Of a stretch of DNA of 64,000 nt, positions 23,824-31,692 are shown one piece after another. The stretch is from DASREM01 sp035652095 (GTDB lineage Bacteria; Acidobacteriota; Terriglobia; Terriglobales; Acidobacteriaceae). Every line of letters begins with the position of its first letter. Position 1 is the first letter of the stretch. A model generated the notes under the pieces. That model searched no databases, was not told where the DNA came from, and saw only the letters and a list, made by a program, of their open reading frames with translations. The translations under genes and the position numbers were made by a program. The DNA lies in NCBI GenBank assembly GCA_035652095.1, contig DASREM010000014.1, forward strand, positions 183,474 to 247,473, written 5' to 3'.

Positions 23824-23905
23824 TGGTTGATGGTTGATGGTTGCATGAATCGGCTCACGGGTTTCGGGTTCATTCGAAAATCAACAATCAAGAACCAATA
23901 ATCTT
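23819..23905 (+). repeat. GTTGATG array overlapping the pilT-like stop, with inverted arm
   Basis: GTTGATG occurs three times in tandem, then GTTG (23819-23843). The TGA stop (23821-23823) lies in the first unit. About 40 nt later, AAATCAACAATCAAGAACCA (near 23878) is rich in the inverse unit, so the two arms could pair in RNA. Confidence 0.85.
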
Positions 23906-23908
23906 CTT

Positions 23909-23914
23909 TATCAT
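23909..23914 (+). promoter_or_regulatory. -10-like box TATCAT 6 nt before moeA ATG
   Basis: TATCAT (5 of 6 matches to the -10 consensus) ends 6 nt before the moeA ATG at 23921. No Shine-Dalgarno is present. This could drive a leaderless moeA mRNA. Confidence 0.4.
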
Positions 23915-23920
23915 CCTTGA

Positions 23921-25168
23921 ATGCCCGCTACGGAATCCCTGACAATTTTGAGCTTCGAAGACGCCCGCCACGTGGTCGAGGAGCATGCTTCGCACCTGCG
24001 TCCTCATGGAAAAGAGCTGCTTGACTTACTTGACGGGGCGGGACAGGTGCTGGCTGAGCCGGTGAATGCAGACCGCAATTTTCCTCCCTTCCCGCGAGCC
24101 ACCCGCGATGGCTACGCCGTGCGGGCCGCCGATGTGGCGCAGGCGCCGGCGGAACTTGAGGTCGTGGGCGAGTTGAAGGCGGGGGGATCGCTCGAACCCA
24201 AGTTTCAGCTTCAGGCCGGGCAGGCGGTTTCCATCATGACCGGCGCTCCGGCGCCAAACGGCGCCGATGCCGTCGTGATGGTGGAGTACACGTCGCTGCA
24301 GGGTCCTCGGGTCACCGTGAATCGCAGCGCGGCCAGGGGCGAGAACATCGTTTCCACAGGAGCGGAAGCCAAACGCGGGGCGCGCCTGCTCACCCCGGGC
24401 CAGCGCCTGGATCATGCCGCAATCGCAATCGCGGCGTCGGTCGGGCGATCACGATTGCTGGTGTACTCCAAGCCGCAGGTAGCCGTGCTCTCCACCGGCG
24501 ATGAGGTGGTTGACATTGATGTGCCGCCGGGACCGCACCAAATTCGAAATTCGAATTCCTATTCGCTGGCGGCGCAGATTCGGGCGGCAGGAGGAGAGCC
24601 GTTGATCCTGCCGATTGCTCCGGATGAGCCGGAGCGGCTGCGCGAGTTGATCGCCGACGGATTGGAGGCCGACCTGTTGCTGCTCACCGGTGGCGTTTCC
24701 ATGGGGAAGTACGACCTGGTCGAGGAGGTGTTGGGGGATTTTAAGGCTGAGTTCTTCTTTACCGGCGCGCAGATCCAGCCTGGGAAGCCTGTGGTGTTCG
24801 GGCGGGTGGCCGGCGGGGACGACGGCGGCGCGAAGTACTTTTTTGGATTGCCAGGGAACCCGGTTTCGACGATGGTGACGTTCGAACTGTTCGCGCGCCC
24901 AGTGATCGACGCGCTGGCGGGAGCGGCGCCGCAAAAGCTGGTGTTCTCGCGGGCGCAGCTCAAGTCGGAGATCAAAACCAGGACAGGGTTGAAACGATTC
25001 TTGCCTGCAATGCTTTCAGGCGAATTTGAGCAGGCGGAAGTTGAGTTGATGCCCTGGCACGGGTCGGGAGATATCGCGGCGACTGCGCGGGCGAATTGCT
25101 ACCTGGTGGTTCCCCCGGACCGGGAGAAACTCGCGGCCGGGGAATGGGTAGCGGTGTTGAAGAAGTAG
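23921..25168 (+). CDS. moeA: molybdopterin molybdenumtransferase MoeA
   Basis: Inserts molybdenum into adenylylated molybdopterin, the last general step of molybdenum cofactor synthesis. The 415-residue protein has the MoeA domain order. An N-terminal domain contains FPPFPRATRDGYAVRAADV and the signature IMTGAPAPNGADAVVMVE. The MoCF-like domain has STGDEVV, LLLTGGVSMGKYDLVEEVL and GKPVVFGR, then FFGLPGNPVSTMVTFELFARP. A C-terminal beta domain ends the protein. moaC and mogA follow in the same direction, so the window carries a molybdenum cofactor cluster. Confidence 0.95.
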   Translation: MPATESLTILSFEDARHVVEEHASHLRPHGKELLDLLDGAGQVLAEPVNADRNFPPFPRATRDGYAVRAADVAQAPAELEVVGELKAGGSLEPKFQLQAGQAVSIMTGAPAPNGADAVVMVEYTSLQGPRVTVNRSAARGENIVSTGAEAKRGARLLTPGQRLDHAAIAIAASVGRSRLLVYSKPQVAVLSTGDEVVDIDVPPGPHQIRNSNSYSLAAQIRAAGGEPLILPIAPDEPERLRELIADGLEADLLLLTGGVSMGKYDLVEEVLGDFKAEFFFTGAQIQPGKPVVFGRVAGGDDGGAKYFFGLPGNPVSTMVTFELFARPVIDALAGAAPQKLVFSRAQLKSEIKTRTGLKRFLPAMLSGEFEQAEVELMPWHGSGDIAATARANCYLVVPPDREKLAAGEWVAVLKK

Positions 25169-25273
25169 CGTTTCCGCTGTGCGTCCGCGTAGCACGAAGG
25201 GTGCCCAGTTGTCGGCAGCCGGCTCGCTACACGATGGTTCTCGCACCTTCCATCGCCGCAATATTGGCTCCCT

Positions 25274-25304
25274 CTGAAACCTTGCGACTTTGAAACCCTG
25301 AAAC
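25274..25304 (-). repeat. GGTTTCAA-family array between moeA and moaC
   Basis: Read on the minus strand: GTTTCAG, GGTTTCAA, AGTCGCAA, GGTTTCAG. This is the unit order seen after exbD, but here inverted relative to the flanking genes. It lies about 105 nt after the moeA stop and 20 nt before moaC. Confidence 0.8.
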
Positions 25305-25324
25305 GTTTACTATGGAGTGCAGCG

Positions 25325-25807
25325 ATGGCAAACAAGCTTACCCACTACGATCGCTCGGGCCGCGCCAGCATGGTGGATGTGTCCGACAAATCCAGCAGCA
25401 AGCGGGAGGCGGAGGCCAGCGCGTTTGTCGTTTTGCAACCGCAAGTGTTGGCGGCGCTGCCGGACAACCCCAAGGGCGATCCTTTGGAAGTAGCGAGGCT
25501 GGCCGGTATCATGGCCGCGAAGAAGACATCCGACCTGATTCCCTTGTGTCATCCCCTGCCGCTGTCGCACGTTGATGTGACCATGCGGCTGTGCGAGAAT
25601 GGCGTCGCTATTGCCTCAAAAGTAACGACCACCGCAGCCACCGGGGTCGAGATGGAAGCGCTGGTGGCTGCGAGCGTCGCCGCGCTGACTGTGTACGATA
25701 TGTGTAAGGCCCTGGACAAGAGTATCGAGATCCGGGAAGTCGTGTTGGAACGGAAGTCCGGCGGGAAAAGCGGCGATTATCGTCGCACAAGAAGAAATCA
25801 TGCCTGA
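25325..25807 (+). CDS. moaC: cyclic pyranopterin monophosphate synthase MoaC
   Basis: Forms cyclic pyranopterin monophosphate from the MoaA product, the first stage of molybdenum cofactor synthesis. The 160-residue protein is of normal length. It begins with LTHYDRSGRASMVDVSDK and contains the family signatures KKTSDLIPLCHPLPLSHV and TGVEMEALVAASVAALTVYD-MCK, holding the catalytic His, Asp and Lys. GGAG lies 8 nt before the ATG. Its last 8 bases overlap the start of the receiver gene, so the two are translationally coupled. Confidence 0.96.
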   Translation: MANKLTHYDRSGRASMVDVSDKSSSKREAEASAFVVLQPQVLAALPDNPKGDPLEVARLAGIMAAKKTSDLIPLCHPLPLSHVDVTMRLCENGVAIASKVTTTAATGVEMEALVAASVAALTVYDMCKALDKSIEIREVVLERKSGGKSGDYRRTRRNHA

Positions 25808-26561
25808 CAGCGTCAAAGTTCTGTTGGTGGACGACAATCCGATGGTGTTGGGCATGTTGCGCGGGGCGCTAGCTCCGCTGGCTGCAGTTTCAACCGCCAC
25901 GGATGGCGCAGACGCTTTGTTGAAGGCGGTGGACGATCCTCCGGACCTGCTGGTCAGCGATTACCGCATGCCCGGGATGGATGGACGCCAGTTGGTGGAA
26001 CGTCTGAAGAGCCGTCCGGGAACCGCGGGGATTGCTGTCATCCTGCTTGCCACCAAGACCGACATCTCTGAGAAGCTGGCCGGACATGATCCTGCCGACG
26101 AGTTTGTGGAGAAGCCTTTCTTCCTGAAAGACGCGACACGCCGCATCAAGCGCGTGATTGACAAGATCGCGCTCGAGAAGATGGCAAAGTCCGCAGCATC
26201 GGATGGAACGGTACGCGGGAACCTGACACAGATGAATGTGATCGACCTGGTACAGTCGCTCGAGATGGGCCGAAAAAGTTGCCGGCTTACCATGACCAAC
26301 CAGGACGAGAAGTGCGAGATGTACTTTGTCGAGGGGCAAGTAACCCACGCGGTGTATGGAGCGCTGCGAGGCGATGCCGCCGTGTTCAAAGTCCTGCGCT
26401 GGACGGGCGGCAATTTCCAGATTGACTTTGAAGGCAAGACTACTGAACAGAGCACGAACCTCAATACCCAGGGGCTGCTGATGGAAGGCCTGCGCCTGCT
26501 GGATGAATCGTCTCGCGATGGCGGAAACGCCGAGGAAGAGGATGTGCTGCTCGATACGTAG
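25800..26561 (+). CDS. response regulator: receiver domain fused to DUF4388
   Basis: A 253-residue protein. Residues 1-125 form a CheY-like receiver with Asp11/Asp12, phosphoacceptor Asp54 (LLVSDYRMPGMDG), Thr in LLATK and Lys in VEKPF. The C-terminal part (about 138-235) has the DUF4388/PATAN pattern: GTVRGNLTQMNVIDLVQSLE, then CEMYFVEGQVTHAVYG and EAVFKVL-like (DAAVFKVLRWTGGNFQIDF). Such proteins lack a DNA-binding domain and act through protein contacts, for example in pilus or gliding control. It starts inside moaC and precedes mogA, an odd place for a signalling protein. No histidine kinase is nearby. Confidence 0.9.
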   Translation: MPDSVKVLLVDDNPMVLGMLRGALAPLAAVSTATDGADALLKAVDDPPDLLVSDYRMPGMDGRQLVERLKSRPGTAGIAVILLATKTDISEKLAGHDPADEFVEKPFFLKDATRRIKRVIDKIALEKMAKSAASDGTVRGNLTQMNVIDLVQSLEMGRKSCRLTMTNQDEKCEMYFVEGQVTHAVYGALRGDAAVFKVLRWTGGNFQIDFEGKTTEQSTNLNTQGLLMEGLRLLDESSRDGGNAEEEDVLLDT

Positions 26562-26596
26562 GTTGAGCATGGTGCACGCGGGATCCTTCCACCTTC

Positions 26597-26663
26597 GCTT
26601 CGCTCAGCTGTCAGGATGACGTCTGTAATGGAGTGGGCTTCGCTCAGCTGTCAGGATGACGTC
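26597..26663 (+). repeat. 27-nt direct repeat, period 40, before mogA
   Basis: GCTTCGCTCAGCTGTCAGGA plus TGACGTC occurs at 26597-26623 and again at 26637-26663, exact in both. The unit resembles the half-element CTTCGCTC...GGAATGACA seen in many bacterial intergenic repeats, and the TGTCATTCC ends of the element at 46981-47093. Confidence 0.9.
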
Positions 26664-26710
26664 GTCATCGGATCGCAGTGTCGCGGTTCCATTAAAATCG
26701 TTTGAATTGC

Positions 26711-27193
26711 ATGGCTCACGAGTTCACAGCGGCAGTTCTGACTATTTCCGATTCGTCCTCGCGCGGCGAGCGGAAGGACTTGTCCGGCCCGGCCGTGGCC
26801 GAGGCTTTAAAGCAGGCGCATTTTGATATCGTGGGCACGCGAATTGTTCCCGATGAGCAACCTGCGATCGAGCAGGCGATGATCGCCTTCTGCGACAGAG
26901 CACGCCTGGTGGTGACAACCGGGGGCACCGGCATCGCGGCGCGGGATGTCACTCCGGAAGCCACTCGCGCAGTCTGCGACCGGTTGGTCGAAGGAGTAGT
27001 CGAGAAGATGCGCTTCGAGGGATCCAAGAAAACGCCTCTGGCGGCGCTGAGTCGCGGACTGTGCGGAGTGCGGGGAACATCGCTAATCCTGAATTTGCCA
27101 GGGAGCCCCAGCGGCGCCGTGGACTCTCTGGCCGCAGTCATTGATTTGCTGCCTCATGCGTTGCGCTTGTTAGGCGGAGACACCCGCCACTAG
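26711..27193 (+). CDS. mogA: molybdopterin adenylyltransferase MogA/MoaB
   Basis: Adenylylates molybdopterin before metal insertion by MoeA. The 160-residue protein has the MoCF fold. Motifs are AAVLTISDSSSRGERKDLSG near the N-terminus, VVTTGGTGIAARDVTPEAT for the molybdopterin-binding loop, and LPGSPSGAVDSLAAV near the C-terminus. ATG 26711 (MAHEFTAAVLTIS) is preferred; an upstream TTG at 26702 adds three residues. A TAAAAT lies 12 nt before the ATG and no Shine-Dalgarno is visible. MogA and MoaB cannot be separated by sequence alone. Confidence 0.92.
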   Translation: MAHEFTAAVLTISDSSSRGERKDLSGPAVAEALKQAHFDIVGTRIVPDEQPAIEQAMIAFCDRARLVVTTGGTGIAARDVTPEATRAVCDRLVEGVVEKMRFEGSKKTPLAALSRGLCGVRGTSLILNLPGSPSGAVDSLAAVIDLLPHALRLLGGDTRH

Positions 27194-27207
27194 CACGGAC
27201 TCCCTCT

Positions 27208-27834
27208 TTGAAAACCATCGCACACATCATCACCCGCTACACTGCTTTCCTGGGGGCCGTGCTCAAGCCGTTGGGGGCTTGGGGAGTGCTGGCGATCGCC
27301 GGTATTGACTCAAGCCTGTTCGGCATGCCGCTCGACCTTGTGGTAGCGGGATACATCTACTCCAATCCGCACAAGTTCCTTTTGTACGTCGTGATGGCGT
27401 CGGTCGGGTCTTCGCTGGGCAGCCTGGTGATTTACGGCATCGGCTACCGCGGCGGCGAGGCCTTACTGCGGAAGCGGATGTCGGCGGAGCGCTTCGAAAA
27501 GATTCATCGCGGGTTTGAGGAACATCCCTTCTGGACGCTGATGCTGCCGGCCATGCTGCCGCCGCCGACGCCGTTCAAGCTGTTCGTGCTTGGGGCCGGG
27601 GTATCGGAGATGAAGTTCACGCACTTCGTGGGCGCGATTTTTGCCGGACGCTTCGTGCGTTTTGTGATCCTCGGGGTGCTGACGCTGTTGTTTGGGCCGC
27701 AGTTCATCGAACTGACCGGGCACGTATTCCGCGAGCATTTCAGCGTGGTGGCCGGGGTCGCGATTGGGGCGATCACGGTGTGGCTGATCATGCGGGAGCG
27801 AACGAGGAGAAGACGGCTGCGCGTGCAGACGTAA
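27208..27834 (+). CDS. DedA/VTT-domain membrane protein
   Basis: A 208-residue membrane protein with about four hydrophobic segments and a VTT (SNARE-associated) pattern: GIDSSLFGMPLDLVVAGYIY, a glycine-rich ASVGSSLGSLVIYGIGYRGG segment, LPAMLPPPTPFKLFVLGAGV, and GRFVRFVILG. DedA-family proteins are lipid scramblases or flippases important for envelope homeostasis. The start is a TTG at 27208, 14 nt after mogA. The downstream REP-like hairpin separates it from a convergent gene. Confidence 0.82.
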   Translation: MKTIAHIITRYTAFLGAVLKPLGAWGVLAIAGIDSSLFGMPLDLVVAGYIYSNPHKFLLYVVMASVGSSLGSLVIYGIGYRGGEALLRKRMSAERFEKIHRGFEEHPFWTLMLPAMLPPPTPFKLFVLGAGVSEMKFTHFVGAIFAGRFVRFVILGVLTLLFGPQFIELTGHVFREHFSVVAGVAIGAITVWLIMRERTRRRRLRVQT

Positions 27835-27856
27835 GTCCCTTCTGACGAACTCGCCG

Positions 27857-27880
27857 GGGACAGCCGAGCGCGGCTGTCCC
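27857..27880. repeat. REP-like palindrome between convergent genes
   Basis: GGGACAGCCG (27857-27866), AGCG loop, CGGCTGTCCC (27871-27880): a perfect 10-bp stem. It shares the GGACAGCC/GGCTGTCC core with the elements at 19252, 37133 and 47832. It lies between two genes that end toward each other and may act as a bidirectional terminator. Confidence 0.85.
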
Positions 27881-27891
27881 GATACCATCTT

Positions 27892-28419
27892 CTAGGCTGC
27901 CGCGGCGTGGTCGGACTTGCTGAACGCGTGGTTGAGGGCGTGCAGTGCGACCGGCGTGGCGAACATGATCGTCGAGAACAGCAGGTCCCCTTGGAGCGCG
28001 TTGCGGAAGAAGGGCACAGCCACTGTGTAGCAGGTCATGAGGCCGGCGAAGGTCTTGGGATACATGTCGTAGGCGGCCCAGACGGCAAAATTGCTGAGCA
28101 GAAAAAATGAGATTGAGCTAGCGAGCGAGGCGCCGATCACGCGCAGCGGCGTGATGCGCTTTCCCAATCCGACGCCGAGCAGCACGATGGCTGCGTACCA
28201 TGCCCAGGACACCAGCAGGTCCCACTTGAACGGGTAGGCATAGACGAACTTGTCGAGCAGCAGGTCCGAGGCGATGAGTGCGGCCACCGGAATCCACATC
28301 TGCCGGCGAGAACGGTAGGCGCCAAAGAAAAGCAGGGCGGCGGCCACGGGCGTGAACGTCCAAGGATGGGGCATGAACCGAGCAGCGACTGCAAGCAAGA
28401 GGAACAAGTAAGCCAGCAT
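27892..28419 (-). CDS. DUF6580-family integral membrane protein
   Basis: A 175-residue protein with five or six hydrophobic segments. The N-terminus AVAARFMPHPWTFTPVAAAL, then FFGAYRSRRQMWIPVAALIASDLLLD, matches the DUF6580 pattern, whose members resemble the substrate-binding subunits of ECF transporters. No function is established. ATG 28419 is chosen because GAGGTG lies just upstream (on the minus strand) and it places the first helix at the N-terminus. It shares orientation with the next upstream gene, which ends about 65 nt away. Confidence 0.8.
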   Translation of the reverse strand: MLAYLFLLLAVAARFMPHPWTFTPVAAALLFFGAYRSRRQMWIPVAALIASDLLLDKFVYAYPFKWDLLVSWAWYAAIVLLGVGLGKRITPLRVIGASLASSISFFLLSNFAVWAAYDMYPKTFAGLMTCYTVAVPFFRNALQGDLLFSTIMFATPVALHALNHAFSKSDHAAAA

Positions 28420-28484
28420 GATCACCTCGAAACCATGATTCTGAGCGCGGAGAGGGTTCCGCGTCAAGTTTGACACCGCAAGAT

Positions 28485-29525
28485 TCAGGGGGCGGATGGG
28501 ACGGGCAGCGGTTTGCGGAATCCAAAAGTTTCCGCAACCACGTGCAAATCCGGCGTCAGCAGCACCGAACCCATCAGGACCGCCCTTCGGGTCAGGCCTG
28601 GGTAGTCGTAACGCAGATCCTTGAAACGTACGATGTAGTAGTAGTTTTGCGGGAGTTGTTCCGTCTCGGTGACCGGATACTGTGCCCAGTCAAGATAGAC
28701 GCGTCCGAGATAGCTCCGTTTTGCAGCGAGGGTGACGGGAGTTTCTTCGGGCTTGTAGCGGATGCGCATATCGCCGCCGGGGTCTACTTCGGAGCCGCTT
28801 ATGTCCACCTGCGCAAAGAAATTCTTTGTCTCCGCCAGCCCGTACCAGTGAAACGGGTTCAGCATATATGGATAGGCTGAGACTCGAAGAGGAGTCGCAC
28901 CGTCATAGGTGCGTGCATCGAGTGCATTGAGTGCGCGGCGGTGTTCGTAGTCGCGCATTCCCCACATCACGACGATGCCGGCAAGCGCGATCGTGGCTGC
29001 CAGTCTTCCTTTCGGCCCCCTGGAGCGCGCTCCCACTTCTTCGTTGATCAGTGAGAACAGAGAGGGCAGCACCAGTCCGCCCACCATCAGGACCAGCATG
29101 ATGGGTTCCACGATGTAGACGATGTCCCAGGAATACCACTTCTCCGAGAAGGGCCAGAATGGGCGCACGCCATAGTTATTGGTGAAGTCGAGCAGGATGT
29201 GTGTCAGACCAGCGAGGTACGCGAAGAGAAACAGCAAGCCCCAGCGCGGCGGGAGGTTGGGATCCTTGATCCTGCGGCCTCGCAACCGCCAGATGAGATA
29301 AATCAATCCCACCGTCGTGGCTGAGACCAGAATCAGCCCGAGAAATGAATGGGTGAAGCCACGGTGATGGGCGAAGTTAAATACCGGGCCCTTGAATTCC
29401 GCCAGAACATCCATGTCCGGGGCTTCTGCGGCCAGGGTCACGGTCGCGGTGGCGAGGGCGGTACGGCGATTTAATCCGGCGCGGCTGAGGCACGCTCCGA
29501 AAAGGAAATGAGTAACAGGTTCCAA
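28485..29525 (-). CDS. YdjM-type membrane-bound metal-dependent hydrolase
   Basis: A 346-residue membrane protein. It begins EPVTHFLFGACLSRAG and continues with APDMDVLAEF, HHRGFTHSFLGL and LTHILLDFTNNYG, the His/Asp pattern of the LexA-regulated YdjM/DUF457 family of membrane-bound putative hydrolases. Hydrophobic segments lie around residues 75-100, 115-140 and 165-190. The C-terminal 150 residues form a soluble beta-rich domain not found in short family members. The start is probably the TTG at 29525, since the family normally starts M-x-PVTH; a start at 29597 would add 24 residues. The substrate is unknown. Confidence 0.82.
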   Translation of the reverse strand: MEPVTHFLFGACLSRAGLNRRTALATATVTLAAEAPDMDVLAEFKGPVFNFAHHRGFTHSFLGLILVSATTVGLIYLIWRLRGRRIKDPNLPPRWGLLFLFAYLAGLTHILLDFTNNYGVRPFWPFSEKWYSWDIVYIVEPIMLVLMVGGLVLPSLFSLINEEVGARSRGPKGRLAATIALAGIVVMWGMRDYEHRRALNALDARTYDGATPLRVSAYPYMLNPFHWYGLAETKNFFAQVDISGSEVDPGGDMRIRYKPEETPVTLAAKRSYLGRVYLDWAQYPVTETEQLPQNYYYIVRFKDLRYDYPGLTRRAVLMGSVLLTPDLHVVAETFGFRKPLPVPSAP

Positions 29526-29704
29526 GCGGCGATCGTTCCTGGGCTTTACAGAGAATACATGGTCTGGGTCGAAGCTGGTTAGATGCCACGTGCTCAAGTT
29601 CGATTCTGCACTGCGCCAGGAATCACGGGTGTATCCGGAGTTGAGGGATCTGCCAGCAATTGCGGCCTAACTGCGCTATCATCGGGAAGGACCGGAGCGG
29701 ACCC

Positions 29705-30070
29705 ATGGTGCGCAGCGTGGTTGCCGTCATCGCCGGATACTTGATCTTCGCAGCATCGGCGGTGGTGCTGTTTCGATGGACAGGTCGCGATCCCCACGCG
29801 CCGGCGGAGATATGGTTCGTCATCGTAACGATTGTGTACGGATTGTTTTTCGCCACCCTGGCCGGGTTCGTGGCCGCACTCCTGGGAAAACGTTTTGAGA
29901 TGGAACACGCGCTCGCAGTGGCGTCGCTGATTGCTGCATTGGGCGCGGCTTCTCTGCTTGCGGAAGTGAAGTCGGACGCGATCTGGACCCAGCTTGCGGC
30001 GATCCTGATCATCGCCCCTTCAGCCATGCTGGGCGGGTATCTGCGGCAGAGACAGGTGCGACGGGCGTGA
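29705..30070 (+). CDS. small membrane protein of unknown function
   Basis: A 121-residue protein with four predicted hydrophobic segments (about residues 3-22, 38-60, 68-86 and 92-110) and a basic C-terminal tail RQRQVRRA. GGAG lies 8 nt before the ATG at 29705. It is divergent from the YdjM-like gene. I do not recognise a family. Confidence 0.65.
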   Translation: MVRSVVAVIAGYLIFAASAVVLFRWTGRDPHAPAEIWFVIVTIVYGLFFATLAGFVAALLGKRFEMEHALAVASLIAALGAASLLAEVKSDAIWTQLAAILIIAPSAMLGGYLRQRQVRRA

Positions 30071-30119
30071 GGATTGCTGAGTCGTGACGGTCGATCGAAA
30101 CGAGACACCTGTCTCCGGA

Positions 30120-31046
30120 CTATCCGGGTGATAACAAGGTCAGGGCGTCGGGCAGGATCGAGATTTCGGCAGGAAGGGTTCCGATCAGTTCTCCATCGGC
30201 CTCTACGAATACACGATGGCTGTCCGACAACGCCCGGCAGTGCACTGATTCGGCGTTGGCGAGTTCGATCCCTTTTCCTCTCCAGGTGGTTCCCAACAGT
30301 CCACGCAGGATGTAGCGCAGGTAGGTGAAGCGGCTTTGGGTGTGGAATAGTACCAGGCGCAGGTCGTTACGAACGAGAGAAGCGCCCGGCGCGAGTTCGC
30401 GCAGCACGCCTCCGAAGAAGCGGATGCGCACGGCCAGCACTTGCGACACGTCAAGCTGGCGGATTTGACCGCGGCTGCTGACCTCGGCGCGGAAGTGATC
30501 GAGGGGATAAGTCAGCCACAGGTGGGTCGCCTTCCAGTAATAGGCCGCCATGCCGAGGTGGCGCTTCGCGAGCGCATTCAGCTTGTAGAAAAGATGTGCG
30601 TCCACCCCGACCCCAACCGCCACGGTGAAGTAGCGTTCGGCAGGATGGCCATCAAACCCGCTATAGCGTACGCGCCCGAGTGCGATACGGCGCGGCTTGG
30701 CGGTAAGCGCGGCGCGGGCAGCGCCGACGTGATCCAGGGGCAACCCAAGATCATGAGCCAGGGTGTTCGCGGTTCCGAGGGGAATGATTCCCAGCGGGGT
30801 AGTAGTTTGGGCAAGCCCCTGGAGTATGTCGTGGATGGTGCCGTCCCCACCGCAGGCAAAGATGACGTCGTACATGGGAACCGCTGCGCGCGCCTGATCT
30901 CCGGCTTCAGCCGCGCCCTGGGTAGCGACCGCGTCTACTTTGACCCCGGTGCTGCGGAGCACGGATGCGGCCGCTTCCACATCCGAGTTACGGCCTTCCC
31001 TTCCGCCTCCCGAGAGCGGATTGTAGAGAAACAAAACCTTGCGCAT
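30120..31046 (-). CDS. diacylglycerol kinase-type lipid kinase (DagK/YegS family)
   Basis: A 308-residue lipid kinase. It starts KVLFLYNPLSGGGR and carries the nucleotide-binding motif FACGGDGTIHDILQGL and the substrate-side motif LGIIPLGTANTLAHDLGLP, both typical of the DAGK catalytic domain. The C-terminal half is the YegS-like beta-sandwich (FVEADGELIGTLPAEI). It phosphorylates diacylglycerol or a related lipid. ATG 31046 is chosen over 31067 since it starts just before the first beta strand. The DinB-like gene ends 23 nt upstream in the same direction. Confidence 0.92.
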   Translation of the reverse strand: MRKVLFLYNPLSGGGREGRNSDVEAAASVLRSTGVKVDAVATQGAAEAGDQARAAVPMYDVIFACGGDGTIHDILQGLAQTTTPLGIIPLGTANTLAHDLGLPLDHVGAARAALTAKPRRIALGRVRYSGFDGHPAERYFTVAVGVGVDAHLFYKLNALAKRHLGMAAYYWKATHLWLTYPLDHFRAEVSSRGQIRQLDVSQVLAVRIRFFGGVLRELAPGASLVRNDLRLVLFHTQSRFTYLRYILRGLLGTTWRGKGIELANAESVHCRALSDSHRVFVEADGELIGTLPAEISILPDALTLLSPG

Positions 31047-31069
31047 TGAGAAAGAGGCCGGCGGCAAAG

Positions 31070-31567
31070 CTAGTCTTTCCCCCGGCTACCCCATTCCCAC
31101 ATGCCAAACATGGTTTTCTGCGAAACCGGATGGCCGACCTGCCGTGCCAGCATGCTGATCTGCCCGCGGTGATGGGCGTCGTGGGCGATGAGGTATCCGA
31201 CAAAGCCGGTTACATCAGGCTTGAAGCCCCTCACCCGGCCGTCGCTTTCCAGTGCAGCCTTCAGAACTTTCGCCAGCGCATCGCGGCTCTGTAAGAGGGC
31301 CTTGAGCGCCTGAGGCGGAGTCACCCTGGCCTTGTCGAGTTGTTCGGGAATCTCCCCGCTCCTGGCCGCCTTGAGCCACATCACGCGGACGTTGTGGAGG
31401 TGCGCGACGATCCCCGCAATGGTACGGCCTTTGCCACCGGGCGGTTTCGCAGCCCAGGCGTCCCTCGGAAGGTTCTCGATGAGGTAGCGGGTGATCCGGT
31501 CGTTGGTCTCGAAGGCATGGAGCAAGGATTGCGGCAAAGAGAATGGAGCATCGGCGGCTCGGGCCAT
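31070..31567 (-). CDS. DinB-family metal-binding protein
   Basis: A 165-residue four-helix-bundle protein of the DinB/DUF664 superfamily. The expected three-histidine metal site can be seen as AHLHNVRVMWL (first His) and IAHDAHHRGQI (second and third). Relatives act in thiol transfer (bacillithiol or mycothiol S-transferases) or have unknown roles. GAGGGA lies 4 nt before the ATG at 31567. The lipid kinase gene follows closely, so the two are probably co-transcribed. Confidence 0.85.
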   Translation of the reverse strand: MARAADAPFSLPQSLLHAFETNDRITRYLIENLPRDAWAAKPPGGKGRTIAGIVAHLHNVRVMWLKAARSGEIPEQLDKARVTPPQALKALLQSRDALAKVLKAALESDGRVRGFKPDVTGFVGYLIAHDAHHRGQISMLARQVGHPVSQKTMFGMWEWGSRGKD

Positions 31568-31692
31568 GGCTTCCCTCGGTGGCAACATAGCTTAACAGGA
31601 GCAACCTCCCGATTGCGTTGGGAGGCAGGGTTTGACTAAGCTAATGGCAAGACCCCCTTCGCAGGTCACTCTTAACATCTTGGGGAGAAACC

